In this document: piece after piece, positions 1 through 9,111 of the stretch | Numbering within the stretch: position 1 is the first letter of the stretch | How the letters are laid out: every line of letters starts with the position of its first letter | Source: Shewanella psychropiezotolerans | GTDB lineage: Bacteria > Pseudomonadota > Gammaproteobacteria > Enterobacterales > Shewanellaceae | Reading direction: 5' to 3' | DNA length: 64,000 nt | Assembly: GCF_007197555.1 (NCBI RefSeq) | Contig: NZ_CP041614.1 | Span: 3,712,001-3,776,000, forward strand | Notes under the pieces: generated by a model | Databases searched by the model: none | Seen by the model: only the letters and a program-made list of their open reading frames with translations | What the model was told of the DNA's origin: nothing | Translations under genes and position numbers: made by a program

Positions 1-2287
1 CTGGTACCCAACCACCGCCGAACGCCTCTTTAGGTATAGTGAGGTAAGCCTTACCCGCTAAGGGGTTTAGCGGGATGAAGTTATTGAGGGTGTCACCCGA
101 GGCGATAAAACCGACTCGGCGACCAATAAAATTAAAGGCGGTAGCAGAGGTAAATTGGATCAGCCAATCCTCATTAATGGCGGCGTCATTAGTCACCAAT
201 ATAGGGTAATCAATAGTATTCATTGAAGCTGTGGCCCCTGGCCCGTCAACGTCCCAGTTATCATTCCACGCGGCTAAATCTCGCACGTTCTCAATACGTG
301 CCTGTTGATCACCAAGTATCTGTACACTCGATACTGTGGCGCCAATTGGGTAACTTCTCGATAGCGCTTTAGCTAACTGCAGTTGGCCCGACTCCACCGA
401 TGTCACTAAGGCACGTTCGCTTAATGTATCGCTGAGAATGAATGGCGCGGTAAAGCCAGTAAAATCACTGTTTAATGTGATTACGCCAGTGGCCTTATTC
501 ACACTGTAATGATCATCGGTACCCGTCCAAAGACTTGCCCCGAGCGAATCTGTAATATCGACAAAATCAGCATCGGCCCGGATATTAACTGTGCCACCAG
601 GTGCAGGGGAATTTACCGCCTGAAACTGCACATGCTGAATTGATATCGTTCCCCAAGGGTGAAAGATATCAACGAGTCCTTTTTCCGGCAGTCTTAAAGG
701 ATTGAGGTTGTAGATCTCCGGGGGCGGCAATAAGTCCACCACTTCACTAATGTCATAGCGCAAAGTGGATAACTTAACCGCTTGAGAAAAGCTGATAGCA
801 ACAAACCGACCTGAGATAGAGCCGCTGATACTGGTACCAGTAATGACCCCGGCTTCATCACTACTCGCACTTAACAATGAACCTGTAACTGTTTCAACCT
901 GCAGATAAAAACTAGTGAGTAAAATAGCGTTGTAAGGAATAGAAAATTGTACCCCGGTATCTGACTCACTGCCGCCGACCAGCGCATGATAACTAAGGAA
1001 GCTAAACCCTTGCTCTAGCATAAATGTGCCATCGCTATAATTTAAAATAGCAGCTCTATACTCAGAGCCATCGCCTCTACGCACGTAAAGACCATCTTCA
1101 AGCTCATAAAGTCGCTCTGAGCTAGAACCTATGGCCCAGTTAACGGTACCAGTGAGTGTTCCTCTGATAATTTCTTTCCCTGCAGGGAATATATCCGCAT
1201 GATAATAAACGGCATAACGAATACTTGAAATATAGCTAACCGTAACTGCAGTATTGATATCAGGTTTACGCGATAAGGTGGCACTAATCTCATTGTTAGC
1301 CACGGTAACGATGGCATCAGCACCATTATACAATTGGCCATTAGCGATATATTGAATCTCAGGCGTAAAATCAACGGTAGCAAGATCGCTTTGCAATACA
1401 TCGTTCACAGTAAAGAGATAAGTCTGGGCGCTTGTTGCTACTTGGGTGAGGGTTTTCTTAACGAGATCTGCACCGTTGGTACTCAGAGATAAGCCTGCAT
1501 GACTAACCGAACTGCTCACAGTAGGTAGCAAACTTTGTACTGTCTCTTCGACCCTTAATATTTGGCCTGCGCTGACCTCTGTTAACTTACTCACCCCATG
1601 ATATTTAACTTGCGAGGTGCGGGTAATCATTCTCAGCACAGTGCATTGCGATTCAGTATTAATAACTATATCACTATCGGGTGTGGCAAACGGGATACCT
1701 GGCTCAAAGGTGATCATGCCATGACTTGAATTACCACCACCTCGAGTCACTTGAGCATAATGCGTTAAGCGTGGCCAATTTCCATGTTCAGCACCGTCAT
1801 ATTCGACACTGATAGCAATAATATCCCCCACTCTAAGGCTGACATATTGAGGCTCATTACCTGAGTAATCCCAGCGAGCAAGGTTAGCGGTACTAAAGGC
1901 ATTTTGATACTGCAGAAAACCCGACATTCCCGCCCTGAGTTTTTGCCCGGCAACAACATCACTCTCGAGCATTTCACGCATATCAGACAATTTAGCGGCA
2001 TCAGTCATACCGCGAGACTCAGCGAGTAACATGGTCACTAGTGGATCACTTGGGGGCTCAGAGAAAAATACATGAGCATCGAGTAAAGTTTCTGTGCCTG
2101 GAGTATCTAAACTTGGGTAACACTTCACAATGTCGATAGCACTTTGGGCATGATCAATGTCAGAGATAGGCAGGAATAGATCATTAACCTTGCCATTGGT
2201 CACTTCGTTTCTTGTTCTTAGTCCCCCCGCATTATCATCATTGCCTAAGCGTTCGGGCTTAAAGAGCTTTAAATCATTTCTGTTCAT
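1..2287 (-). CDS. Phage tail structural protein, C-terminus outside window
   Basis: One open frame of 762 codons runs from an ATG at 2287 to the left window edge, so the end of the gene is missing. It starts MNRNDLKLFKPERLGND and is rich in beta-type, Ser/Thr/Val-rich sequence typical of large virion proteins. It lies eight bases after the preceding small gene and two genes after the tape measure, where lambdoid phages encode tail-tip and distal tail proteins. I recognise no specific domain. The role is inferred from position and composition only. Confidence 0.7.
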   Translation of the reverse strand, partial: MNRNDLKLFKPERLGNDDNAGGLRTRNEVTNGKVNDLFLPISDIDHAQSAIDIVKCYPSLDTPGTETLLDAHVFFSEPPSDPLVTMLLAESRGMTDAAKLSDMREMLESDVVAGQKLRAGMSGFLQYQNAFSTANLARWDYSGNEPQYVSLRVGDIIAISVEYDGAEHGNWPRLTHYAQVTRGGGNSSHGMITFEPGIPFATPDSDIVINTESQCTVLRMITRTSQVKYHGVSKLTEVSAGQILRVEETVQSLLPTVSSSVSHAGLSLSTNGADLVKKTLTQVATSAQTYLFTVNDVLQSDLATVDFTPEIQYIANGQLYNGADAIVTVANNEISATLSRKPDINTAVTVSYISSIRYAVYYHADIFPAGKEIIRGTLTGTVNWAIGSSSERLYELEDGLYVRRGDGSEYRAAILNYSDGTFMLEQGFSFLSYHALVGGSESDTGVQFSIPYNAILLTSFYLQVETVTGSLLSASSDEAGVITGTSISGSISGRFVAISFSQAVKLSTLRYDISEVVDLLPPPEIYNLNPLRLPEKGLVDIFHPWGTISIQHVQFQAVNSPAPGGTVNIRADADFVDITDSLGASLWTGTDDHYSVNKATGVITLNSDFTGFTAPFILSDTLSERALVTSVESGQLQLAKALSRSYPIGATVSSVQILGDQQARIENVRDLAAWNDNWDVDGPGATASMNTIDYPILVTNDAAINEDWLIQFTSATAFNFIGRRVGFIASGDTLNNFIPLNPLAGKAYLTIPKEAFGGGWVP

Positions 2288-2294
2288 AGGGAGC

Positions 2295-2666
2295 CTACAC
2301 GGTTAAGAATCGAAACGTCGCGTCAGTGAGATCGTTATAACCGCCAAACTCTTTAAAGAGGTCGGTACCTGACACTGCGGCGCCTTGGGAATGATCCCAA
2401 ATCACTTGAAAGCTTTGGCCATCGATAACCAAAGTAAATTCGGTGAGGGTGATAAAGCTGTGCTGTTGAACCTGTTCAAACTCAGTTCGGGTTATCCAAG
2501 TATCTGAGGTGCCAAGCACAATGCTTAGCCCTGCTGCTATTGGCACTTGATTGATATGAGGAGCCCCATTAAGGGCGCGGATCATACTGGTAGCCACTCG
2601 TTTTTGCTTATCCCTGTTAAACCATAACAAGGGCTCAGAGAGAGTAATGATGTCTATCTCGGTCAT
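2295..2666 (-). CDS. Hypothetical phage tail protein (123 aa)
   Basis: This small gene starts inside the stop codon of the tape measure gene (TAATG, one-base overlap), which indicates translational coupling, and ends eight bases before the next tail gene. It has no signal peptide or membrane segment. The protein mixes beta-like and amphipathic stretches (SFITLTEFTLVIDG, FQVIWDHSQG). Its place just after the tape measure suggests a minor tail or tail-tip component like lambda gpM or gpL, but I do not recognise the family. Confidence 0.65.
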   Translation of the reverse strand: MTEIDIITLSEPLLWFNRDKQKRVATSMIRALNGAPHINQVPIAAGLSIVLGTSDTWITRTEFEQVQQHSFITLTEFTLVIDGQSFQVIWDHSQGAAVSGTDLFKEFGGYNDLTDATFRFLTV

Positions 2667-5600
2667 TATCCACCTACTTGCTGTTGGCGTGTCATTTCAG
2701 CCATAAGCTCAGCCAGAATGCTCTTTGATGTCTGAGTATTAAACCGCTTACTACCTATCTGTAAAACCAAGACAGTTTCGTCTAACGATGAGGGCAAGGG
2801 TTGAGGGGTTGGAGTGGGTACCGGGGCGATATATTTTGTTGCTGCTGGGCTTGGCTTAACGGACGCGGGAGTGGGTTTAACCTGCTCGGTATCATTCTGC
2901 TGGCGACTGGCCTTGTCTGCTTCCTTCTGAGCCTTGAACTCAGCCATCTTCATTGAATGAATACGCTTAAGGATCCGTTCTGACTCTTCAAGCTGGGCGA
3001 TCAGGTTTTCATCACCCGTTCGCCTGGCTTTAATTAGCTGCTCATTGAGTTCGGCAAGCTGGCGCTCATACGCACGCTTCTCAATCGCGGCATTATCGCC
3101 CTCTAAACCATCGAGCTCATCTTTGAGAGATGAAAGAGTGTCTTTAGCACTACCCCGCAACTCATCCATTTTATCTTTGGCTTTATCGATAGCCGAGGTG
3201 AGCAAGCTCATATCTTGATCGTTAACCAGTGAAAGACTACGGGAGGCCATCTCGGCTTTACGCACCAACTCTACATTGGCGCCGCCTACTCCATCTAATG
3301 CCTCGGTTAATCTTAATAATTCCATTCTCTGTTCATAATAAGCGAGCTTGGTTTTCTTGCTTGCTATCACGGTTTCAATAGCGAACGATCTAATGCCGGT
3401 GAAGTCAATAAATGCAGCGAAATCATTCTGTATGTTGCCAAGCTCTACGCTTAGGCTTCTATACTCCGCCCTGACCTTCTCAAGCTCAGATGAATCATCG
3501 ACTAACTTATTCTGGTGATAGAGTATGTTTTTAAAATAAACCGTGGCCCCTTCACTCAACTCGGCGATATCTGCAGTGACGGACTGCAGATGATTAGTGA
3601 ACGCTTGAGCTATCGACACCAAAGCGTACCCAGCTTTCTCTGCACTTTTGGTGACAGTGTTCATGGTATTAGATATAGTGGTACCAATACCTTTTGAGTC
3701 CGTTTCAACCTTATCTTTGGTATTGCCAGTTTGTTTCCCAAGGCCTTTTTGAACTTCATTGAGTCGCTGATATTGCGCGATAACTAGTTCAAGGTCGCCA
3801 GTTAAACCTAAAGCAGCAGCTTGCTGGCGAACAGAGGCATCAACTTGCTTATCACTGGCAGCAGCAGCCTGAACAGCTGCCTCGGCATATTTCAAAAAAG
3901 CCTGATTCAATTCATAAGTTGAAACAGCTCCTTCTTTCGCTCCCTTCTTAATAACCTGATAGGTTATTCTTGCAGCTTGTTCTTGATCTCTTAACGTTTT
4001 GACCGTCGTGATGCCCGCCTTGACCATGATATCTTCAAGTTCTTTTGCACTAGCGGCCTGCAGTTGTTGTAATTGGGTTTGTTTTTTCTGAGTAGCAGCC
4101 AGCTTTGCGGTGATAAGTTCTAAAGATTTCTGTGCAGTTCCATATTTCTCAACTGAAGCTGTACCTTGAATAAATGCTCGGCGCACCTCAACTAATGTTT
4201 GCTGTGCGAGTTGCTGCTGGACCAATAATTCTGCCTTAGTCGCAGCCGTAGCCTTGATAATAGCCAGCTCTAATTGCTGCTGGTTTTTAATCTGCCCCTG
4301 CTGGGCAACAGAAAGTTCCAGGGTGACTCGACCGAGATCATTCTGGGCTTCCATGAACAGATAACTGGCTTCACCACCTTTTTGTGCACCATCAACCAAC
4401 TCAGTATAAGCCTGCTTAGCGGCAAGCTCTTGTGCAGTAAGTGTTTCAATCTGTTTATTACCTGCAGCAACAACCTTTTCGGCCTCACTCACCTGAGTCG
4501 TGGTGCTCTTTACTGCTTCGCTAGCTATTTTTTGATAAGCGGCAGTAGTATCACTTTCAACGGTGTTGGTAACTTGTGCCCAAGCAGTTTTGATATCTTG
4601 ACTGTCTTGTTCTAACTGCTTTAAATAACCGGCAGATAAAGCGTTAAGTAACTCAGAGGCTTTACGAATTTTAGCCGCACTTTCTTCACCACCAAGAGAT
4701 TCAACAAATATTGCAAAACCTTCTGTCATCAAGGCCCAACTTTTAGTGGCCACAGCTGCAACACTAACGATGCCAGCACTAATTGAATTCCAAACTAGTT
4801 TTAATGAACCTGAAATAACGTTAAGTGCTTCTGCAAATGCAGTGATGTTGTCAAGCATCCCCTTTAGGCTGCTGCCACCATCCCTTAAAATAGATGAGAA
4901 AAACTGACTAATATCCTCAGCTGCCGCTTTAATTTTTCCATCTTGGTTTAATCTGTCGAATTGTTCATTAAGGTCCTTGATGAAATCAACGGCTACCTGA
5001 TAAACACCAGAATCAGCAATGATCCGTTTGAACTCTTCAAATTTATTGGAGATCAGATTAACTTGGCCAGCTAACCTGTCGAGGCTTTTAGATGCTTGAC
5101 CGTTGGCTTGCTTACCCATCTCATTAAAAAGGGCGGCAAGGGTTTCGCGACCAAGCTGGCCACTTGCTGATAATTTTTGAAGCTGAATTGTATTTTTACC
5201 AGTGACCTTCTCAAGCAGATCCCAAACAGGTACACCCCGTTCTACCAGCTGCAAGATCTCTTCACCCTGCAGTTTTTGTTTAGCCCATGCTTGACCGACC
5301 GCAAGAATAATCCCCTCTAACTTCTCCTGACTCCCGCCAAGCCTAGCGTTGTAATCGACCATGGATTGCAATGCACCGTTCATGGGGTCGATACCAAAAG
5401 TTTTCAAAGAAGTAAAAGCAGTCCTTACGCTCTCAAGACGTGTACCGGTTTTATTGGCAAACTCTTTTATCCAGGCAGTCGCTTGCTCTCCTTGTGCAAT
5501 TGACCCCATCATGGCAGACATTTGTACAGTAAAAGCCCTGGCATCATCACCTGTAGTCAAGATCCCTTTCAAACTTTCCCACAATCTATCAATACCAATA

Positions 5601-6523
5601 TAGGCACCAGCCATAGCAAGTAGACTTTGTGTAGCCGAGCCGATAGAACCACCAAAATCACGGGCTGATTTTTTCGACTCTGTAAGTAATTTATCATGGC
5701 GAGAAAGTTGTTTATTTACACCACTTATCGCGGTCTTTGCTGCAACTTGTTGTTGCTTTAACTCTTTGCTGGCATCGGCCAGCTTATCCATTGAGTAACC
5801 GGCTTTAGTCAGTTTATTGGTTTGCTGCTCTAGCTCAGTCTTATTCTTACCTAAGCTGGTCGCTAACTTGTTAAGCTCAGATCTTGCGTTCTTAACCTTA
5901 AGGGTATACTCGGCTTTCTTACGTCCAGCCTCATCGGCACTGGTACCAATGGCATCGAGTTCATGACGCTGCTTGTCGAGGGCTATACTCAGAGCTTTGG
6001 CGCTGGCTTCTGTAGTCGATTGTGCTTGCTCTAATTGCTTAAGATCAACGCTGGCTTTATTGAGCGCAGCGGCTTGTTCCTTACTGGCCTGACTGCCCTT
6101 TTGTTGTTGTGCTGTAAGCTTATCAACTTGAGCACGAGTATTTTCTAACTGCTGTTCATACTGGGCTAGCTGTGTTTTGGCTTGTTGATATTCTTGCTCG
6201 GTTTTCTCAGTTTGGGCTGATGCCTCTTTATGCGCACCATCAAGCAGCTTAACAGCGGTAATGGCTTGTTTTTGTTCCTTGACCAACTTATCTAGGGCAA
6301 GGCTATTATCGGTATAGGCTTTTTCACCTTTACTGATAGCGCGAGTCAGATCATCCATCGCGCCTACGGCACCTTGCAGATCTTCAAGCTCATGCAAACG
6401 TTCATTTAAAATTTCACTTTGCTGAGCCAGATCAGCCAATGCCTTTTCAGACTTATTGGCTTCTGATGAGAAAAGGTCTTTACCTTTGATGATCAGGTTG
6501 ACGACTTGATCTTTAAAACTCAT
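2666..6523 (-). CDS. Phage tail tape measure protein
   Basis: This is a very long protein (1285 aa) that sets tail length in siphoviruses. The first 280 residues are a Gln/Lys/Glu/Ala-rich coiled coil. Residues about 290-480 form a recognisable tape-measure domain (GSIGSATQSLLAMAGAYIGI, later GEEILQLVERGVPVWDLLEK). More coiled coil follows, then a Pro/Thr/Ser-rich tail before the C-terminal TRQQQVGG. A GTG at 6532 is possible, but the ATG at 6523 has a GGAG motif eight bases upstream, so I use it. The gene lies downstream of the tail tube gene with a hairpin between them and no visible tail chaperone pair. Confidence 0.93.
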   Translation of the reverse strand: MSFKDQVVNLIIKGKDLFSSEANKSEKALADLAQQSEILNERLHELEDLQGAVGAMDDLTRAISKGEKAYTDNSLALDKLVKEQKQAITAVKLLDGAHKEASAQTEKTEQEYQQAKTQLAQYEQQLENTRAQVDKLTAQQQKGSQASKEQAAALNKASVDLKQLEQAQSTTEASAKALSIALDKQRHELDAIGTSADEAGRKKAEYTLKVKNARSELNKLATSLGKNKTELEQQTNKLTKAGYSMDKLADASKELKQQQVAAKTAISGVNKQLSRHDKLLTESKKSARDFGGSIGSATQSLLAMAGAYIGIDRLWESLKGILTTGDDARAFTVQMSAMMGSIAQGEQATAWIKEFANKTGTRLESVRTAFTSLKTFGIDPMNGALQSMVDYNARLGGSQEKLEGIILAVGQAWAKQKLQGEEILQLVERGVPVWDLLEKVTGKNTIQLQKLSASGQLGRETLAALFNEMGKQANGQASKSLDRLAGQVNLISNKFEEFKRIIADSGVYQVAVDFIKDLNEQFDRLNQDGKIKAAAEDISQFFSSILRDGGSSLKGMLDNITAFAEALNVISGSLKLVWNSISAGIVSVAAVATKSWALMTEGFAIFVESLGGEESAAKIRKASELLNALSAGYLKQLEQDSQDIKTAWAQVTNTVESDTTAAYQKIASEAVKSTTTQVSEAEKVVAAGNKQIETLTAQELAAKQAYTELVDGAQKGGEASYLFMEAQNDLGRVTLELSVAQQGQIKNQQQLELAIIKATAATKAELLVQQQLAQQTLVEVRRAFIQGTASVEKYGTAQKSLELITAKLAATQKKQTQLQQLQAASAKELEDIMVKAGITTVKTLRDQEQAARITYQVIKKGAKEGAVSTYELNQAFLKYAEAAVQAAAASDKQVDASVRQQAAALGLTGDLELVIAQYQRLNEVQKGLGKQTGNTKDKVETDSKGIGTTISNTMNTVTKSAEKAGYALVSIAQAFTNHLQSVTADIAELSEGATVYFKNILYHQNKLVDDSSELEKVRAEYRSLSVELGNIQNDFAAFIDFTGIRSFAIETVIASKKTKLAYYEQRMELLRLTEALDGVGGANVELVRKAEMASRSLSLVNDQDMSLLTSAIDKAKDKMDELRGSAKDTLSSLKDELDGLEGDNAAIEKRAYERQLAELNEQLIKARRTGDENLIAQLEESERILKRIHSMKMAEFKAQKEADKASRQQNDTEQVKPTPASVKPSPAATKYIAPVPTPTPQPLPSSLDETVLVLQIGSKRFNTQTSKSILAELMAEMTRQQQVGG

Positions 6524-6561
6524 CGATAACACTCCAATGGATAAACAGGTTCAACAAAATG

Positions 6562-6606
6562 AAAAAGCCATCACCACTCTCGAGTTATCAATAGTGGTGA
6601 TGGCTT
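6562..6606 (-). terminator. Strong intrinsic terminator between tail tube and tape measure
   Basis: A perfect 14-bp inverted repeat (arms AAGCCATCACCACT at 6565-6578 and its complement at 6593-6606) has a 14-base loop. On the minus strand it is followed by five U. It could lower tape measure expression relative to the abundant tail tube protein, or be bypassed by late antitermination. Confidence 0.8.
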
Positions 6607-6631
6607 AAGGGATCACAGAACAAAAAGAGTG

Positions 6632-7351
6632 TTAGGCGGCACTTCGAACAAAGAATTTCGACTTACCGGTTGCAACAATAGAAGCATCGGCCAGCACGCC
6701 GCCCTCAATGTCGAATGAACCAAAATCATCACCAATCAGATCAAGTGAAGAAGTTGGGCTTGGCTTCCACTTGTAGAATTTTAAGGTCCAAGGTTTACCC
6801 GTGGCATCGTTAATACCGTCAATAACCACTTTCACCTCTTTGCCTGATTCAACCAGCGCTTGTAAGGCGTTGCCTGCTTTTGAGGTATAGCTCACCTTAA
6901 TGGCTTGCCCTTCAGTCATAGCACCGGTGCTTAAAGGTCGAATACCACCAGCGCTAACAATGTAGTCAACATCGACATCATAAGTGGTGGTGCCAGCCTC
7001 ATTCTTCAGCACAGGCGCAATACTTGTGTCGATCATCTTTGTAGTATCACAAAGGCCATCCAGAACGGCAGTCAATGGCTCATCATCCACAGCACCAGCA
7101 GCAACGACTTCGACCTTGCCACGCAAACCAAGAGCCATATTTTCATTGCTAAAATCATTCATGGTGGCTGATAACTTCACCGACTTAATCTTAGTAACCT
7201 CAGCAGAGTTCCCGCCGCCACCGCGATAGTTCGGTTGAGATTTGGTTTCTTGCTCGATATCAATTTTAACGCCGCTGGCATTACCGACATCACGACCATC
7301 GACATACATAATGCCTGAGCCGATGTAGCTCTCGGTTACTGTTTCACTCAT
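6632..7351 (-). CDS. Phage major tail tube protein
   Basis: A protein of 239 aa in the lambda gpV position, between the tail terminator-like gene (ATGA overlap at 7348-7351) and the tape measure. It begins MSETVTESYIGSGIMYVDG, and residues 25-60 resemble the beta-strand pattern of the phage tail tube family (VKIDIEQETKSQPNYRGGGG, then KSVKLSATMNDFSNENMA). The second half carries a beta-rich region (YDVDVDYIVSAGG) like an added Ig-like or tube domain. It is expected to polymerise into the tail tube. Function rests on family resemblance plus gene order. Confidence 0.82.
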   Translation of the reverse strand: MSETVTESYIGSGIMYVDGRDVGNASGVKIDIEQETKSQPNYRGGGGNSAEVTKIKSVKLSATMNDFSNENMALGLRGKVEVVAAGAVDDEPLTAVLDGLCDTTKMIDTSIAPVLKNEAGTTTYDVDVDYIVSAGGIRPLSTGAMTEGQAIKVSYTSKAGNALQALVESGKEVKVVIDGINDATGKPWTLKFYKWKPSPTSSLDLIGDDFGSFDIEGGVLADASIVATGKSKFFVRSAA

Positions 7352-7773
7352 AGTAAATCTCCAAATGTAACGGTTTGAGTTATTGAAAGGGTGATCACCG
7401 CTAAGCCATGCTTTTCATGAACTTCGGGCATAATGTATTTACACGGTTCTGGTTCAGTAAAGCTGATCACACTTGTAAGCCACGAGGGTTTAGCCGGGTT
7501 GCGTTCACCTTTGAAAAACGCCTCCCGGATCTGCCTGACAGCATTAATAAGTTCAGCGGTAGGCTTAGCCGTTGAGGTCAACTTAACCCCCACAACCAGT
7601 TGCAAACGCAACTCGTCTTTATAGGGATTGTTACCTGAGGGGATTTCAGCAGAATCTTGATGAGGTTGAACAAAAATAAACTTGCTCTTGCTGGCTGATG
7701 ATTGCGTGTAGAAACCTTCACGCACGTCAAATCCATCAACCGCTTCAAGGCGGGTGATAATTGCATCTATCAT
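7348..7773 (-). CDS. Tail terminator-like (lambda gpU-type) protein
   Basis: This 141-aa protein lies directly upstream of the tail tube gene and shares the ATGA overlap with it. It starts MIDAIITRLEAVDGFDVREG, resembling small tail terminator and minor tail proteins that cap the tail tube and join it to the head. Mixed alpha/beta character with an internal helix (TAELINAVRQIREAFFKGE) fits that fold. Assignment comes mainly from conserved order Z-U-V; sequence similarity is weak by eye. Confidence 0.65.
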   Translation of the reverse strand: MIDAIITRLEAVDGFDVREGFYTQSSASKSKFIFVQPHQDSAEIPSGNNPYKDELRLQLVVGVKLTSTAKPTAELINAVRQIREAFFKGERNPAKPSWLTSVISFTEPEPCKYIMPEVHEKHGLAVITLSITQTVTFGDLL

Positions 7774-7799
7774 GAGATCCCTCGGCTGATTAAGCCATG

Positions 7800-8363
7800 T
7801 TAAGTCATATGTTTGGTATATCGATCACGAAGGTAATGACTGATTTTTTCATCTATCTCCGGACGAATAACCCCAAAGCTCCCCGCCACTGATGGACCAT
7901 AAGACGCCTGTTGAATGTCACGCCAACTGTTATCACCTTTCTCTCGAATAGCCATTAACGCATTGCCATTGCGGCCAGTGAATTGAAAGGCGCCACGAAA
8001 GATGTGGAATTTATTACGAAGCAAACTGATGCTATAGCCTGAACTAACTTGGCGAGCGGGTTTAGTCTTGGCGTTGCGAGTTCTTCGAGTATTAACGAAA
8101 CGGGTCAAAGTACTGGCTCTATACCGTGAATACACTCGAGCCTGTAAAAACCTAGGTTCAACTTGGAGCTTAATATTGTCATCAACATAACTTCGAGACT
8201 TAAAACCATACCGATTAAACACGGCATCTACCGCCTGAGCTTGACCGTATATGGCAGTGTCTTTAATTGCTTGAGCAATTGCAGGGGCTTGCTGGCTTCG
8301 CATTCGCCTGAGCTCTTTATTGACGGATTCAAAACCTGTTAAATGCACCTTATTACTGGCCAT
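7800..8363 (-). CDS. Minor tail protein Z-like
   Basis: A basic 187-aa protein beginning MASNKVHLTGFESVNKELRRM, matching the usual start of prophage minor tail protein Z (lambda gpZ), with an N-terminal helix, a central Arg-rich region (RFVNTRRTRNAKTKPARQ) and a C-terminal helical end (IDEKISHYLRDRYTKHM). It lies between the FII-like and U-like genes, exactly the lambda position. In lambda, gpZ helps joining-competent tails form. The family call is fairly good; the exact role is inferred. Confidence 0.7.
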   Translation of the reverse strand: MASNKVHLTGFESVNKELRRMRSQQAPAIAQAIKDTAIYGQAQAVDAVFNRYGFKSRSYVDDNIKLQVEPRFLQARVYSRYRASTLTRFVNTRRTRNAKTKPARQVSSGYSISLLRNKFHIFRGAFQFTGRNGNALMAIREKGDNSWRDIQQASYGPSVAGSFGVIRPEIDEKISHYLRDRYTKHMT

Positions 8364-8380
8364 AAGTTGCCCTCTTCACG

Positions 8381-8719
8381 CTAAATTTCTACATAGATAT
8401 AAATAACGCTGATGTTATCCACCTGGTAAATCTGGGTTAACCGGCACTGCTTACCCGTAGATTGAAAATCACCTTGCCCATCAAGAATGCCAAGTTGAAA
8501 CAGATCATCACAATGAACAGGCCCATCACTTAGCAGAAACTCAGCCATTGTGACGGGTTGAGGTATGTACTCTTGCGAGGTATCTGGCTCCGTGACATGA
8601 GGAACGACACTACGATTAGCAACGATCCCACCCGAATCGGGAGTGAACTGACAGGTATCAGCCAGTTTACGAAAAGCCCTTTCGAGCTTAACTGCAGCCT
8701 TAACCGCAAAACTAGGCAT
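8381..8719 (-). CDS. Head-tail joining protein, FII-like position
   Basis: The ATG at 8719 overlaps the end of the DUF2190 gene by eight bases and gives 112 aa starting MPSFAVKAAVKLERAFRKLAD. A longer reading of the same frame would run deep into the neighbour and is rejected. The protein has an N-terminal helix followed by beta-rich sequence (CRLTQIYQVDNISVIYIYVE), and its size is close to lambda FII (117 aa). The position between cement and Z-like genes supports head-tail connection, though I see no diagnostic motif. Confidence 0.6.
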   Translation of the reverse strand: MPSFAVKAAVKLERAFRKLADTCQFTPDSGGIVANRSVVPHVTEPDTSQEYIPQPVTMAEFLLSDGPVHCDDLFQLGILDGQGDFQSTGKQCRLTQIYQVDNISVIYIYVEI

Positions 8720-9032
8720 TAATTTTGACCCAAACAGTATCTGACGGGTTACCAGCTGCAGCCCATGCTTTACCCGCTGACGTATTACCCGAAGCTGTTG
8801 AGGTAATGTTGCCATCGGCCTTAATGTAAATTTGTGCACCTTGACCGATATCGTCAGCTTGCACCTTAGGCAGTTCAAATACACCGGTGGTGACAAAGGT
8901 TCCTTCGTTATTAGCTTTCACATCACCTAATGCAACAGCAACAAGCTTACCGATTAAAGCCGGCGCCCCACTGGGAACATCGGCAGCGGGAGTATGATCA
9001 ATAGTATTACCATCACAGATTTGATTCTTCAT
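8712..9032 (-). CDS. DUF2190 capsid cement protein
   Basis: A protein of 106 aa that starts MKNQICDGNTIDHTPAADVP, followed by GKLVAVALGDVKANNEGTF and GVFELPK. This is the pattern of the DUF2190 family, whose members decorate and stabilise phage capsids, as lambda gpD does. It ends with a small Gly/Ala-rich stretch and WVKINA. It lies directly after the protease-capsid fusion gene, as expected for a head decoration protein, and overlaps the next gene by eight bases. Confidence 0.82.
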   Translation of the reverse strand: MKNQICDGNTIDHTPAADVPSGAPALIGKLVAVALGDVKANNEGTFVTTGVFELPKVQADDIGQGAQIYIKADGNITSTASGNTSAGKAWAAAGNPSDTVWVKINA

Positions 9033-9111
9033 AACAGGTTTCCTGTTTAATAAAGCTGAAATAACAAAACCGCCCTAGAAAATGGCGGCCTTAATGGATC
9101 GAACAAGCAGA

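Noticed and set aside
4274..4615. Plus-strand gene inside the tape measure region
   Set aside because: It has no ribosome-binding site and lies wholly within a confident long gene.
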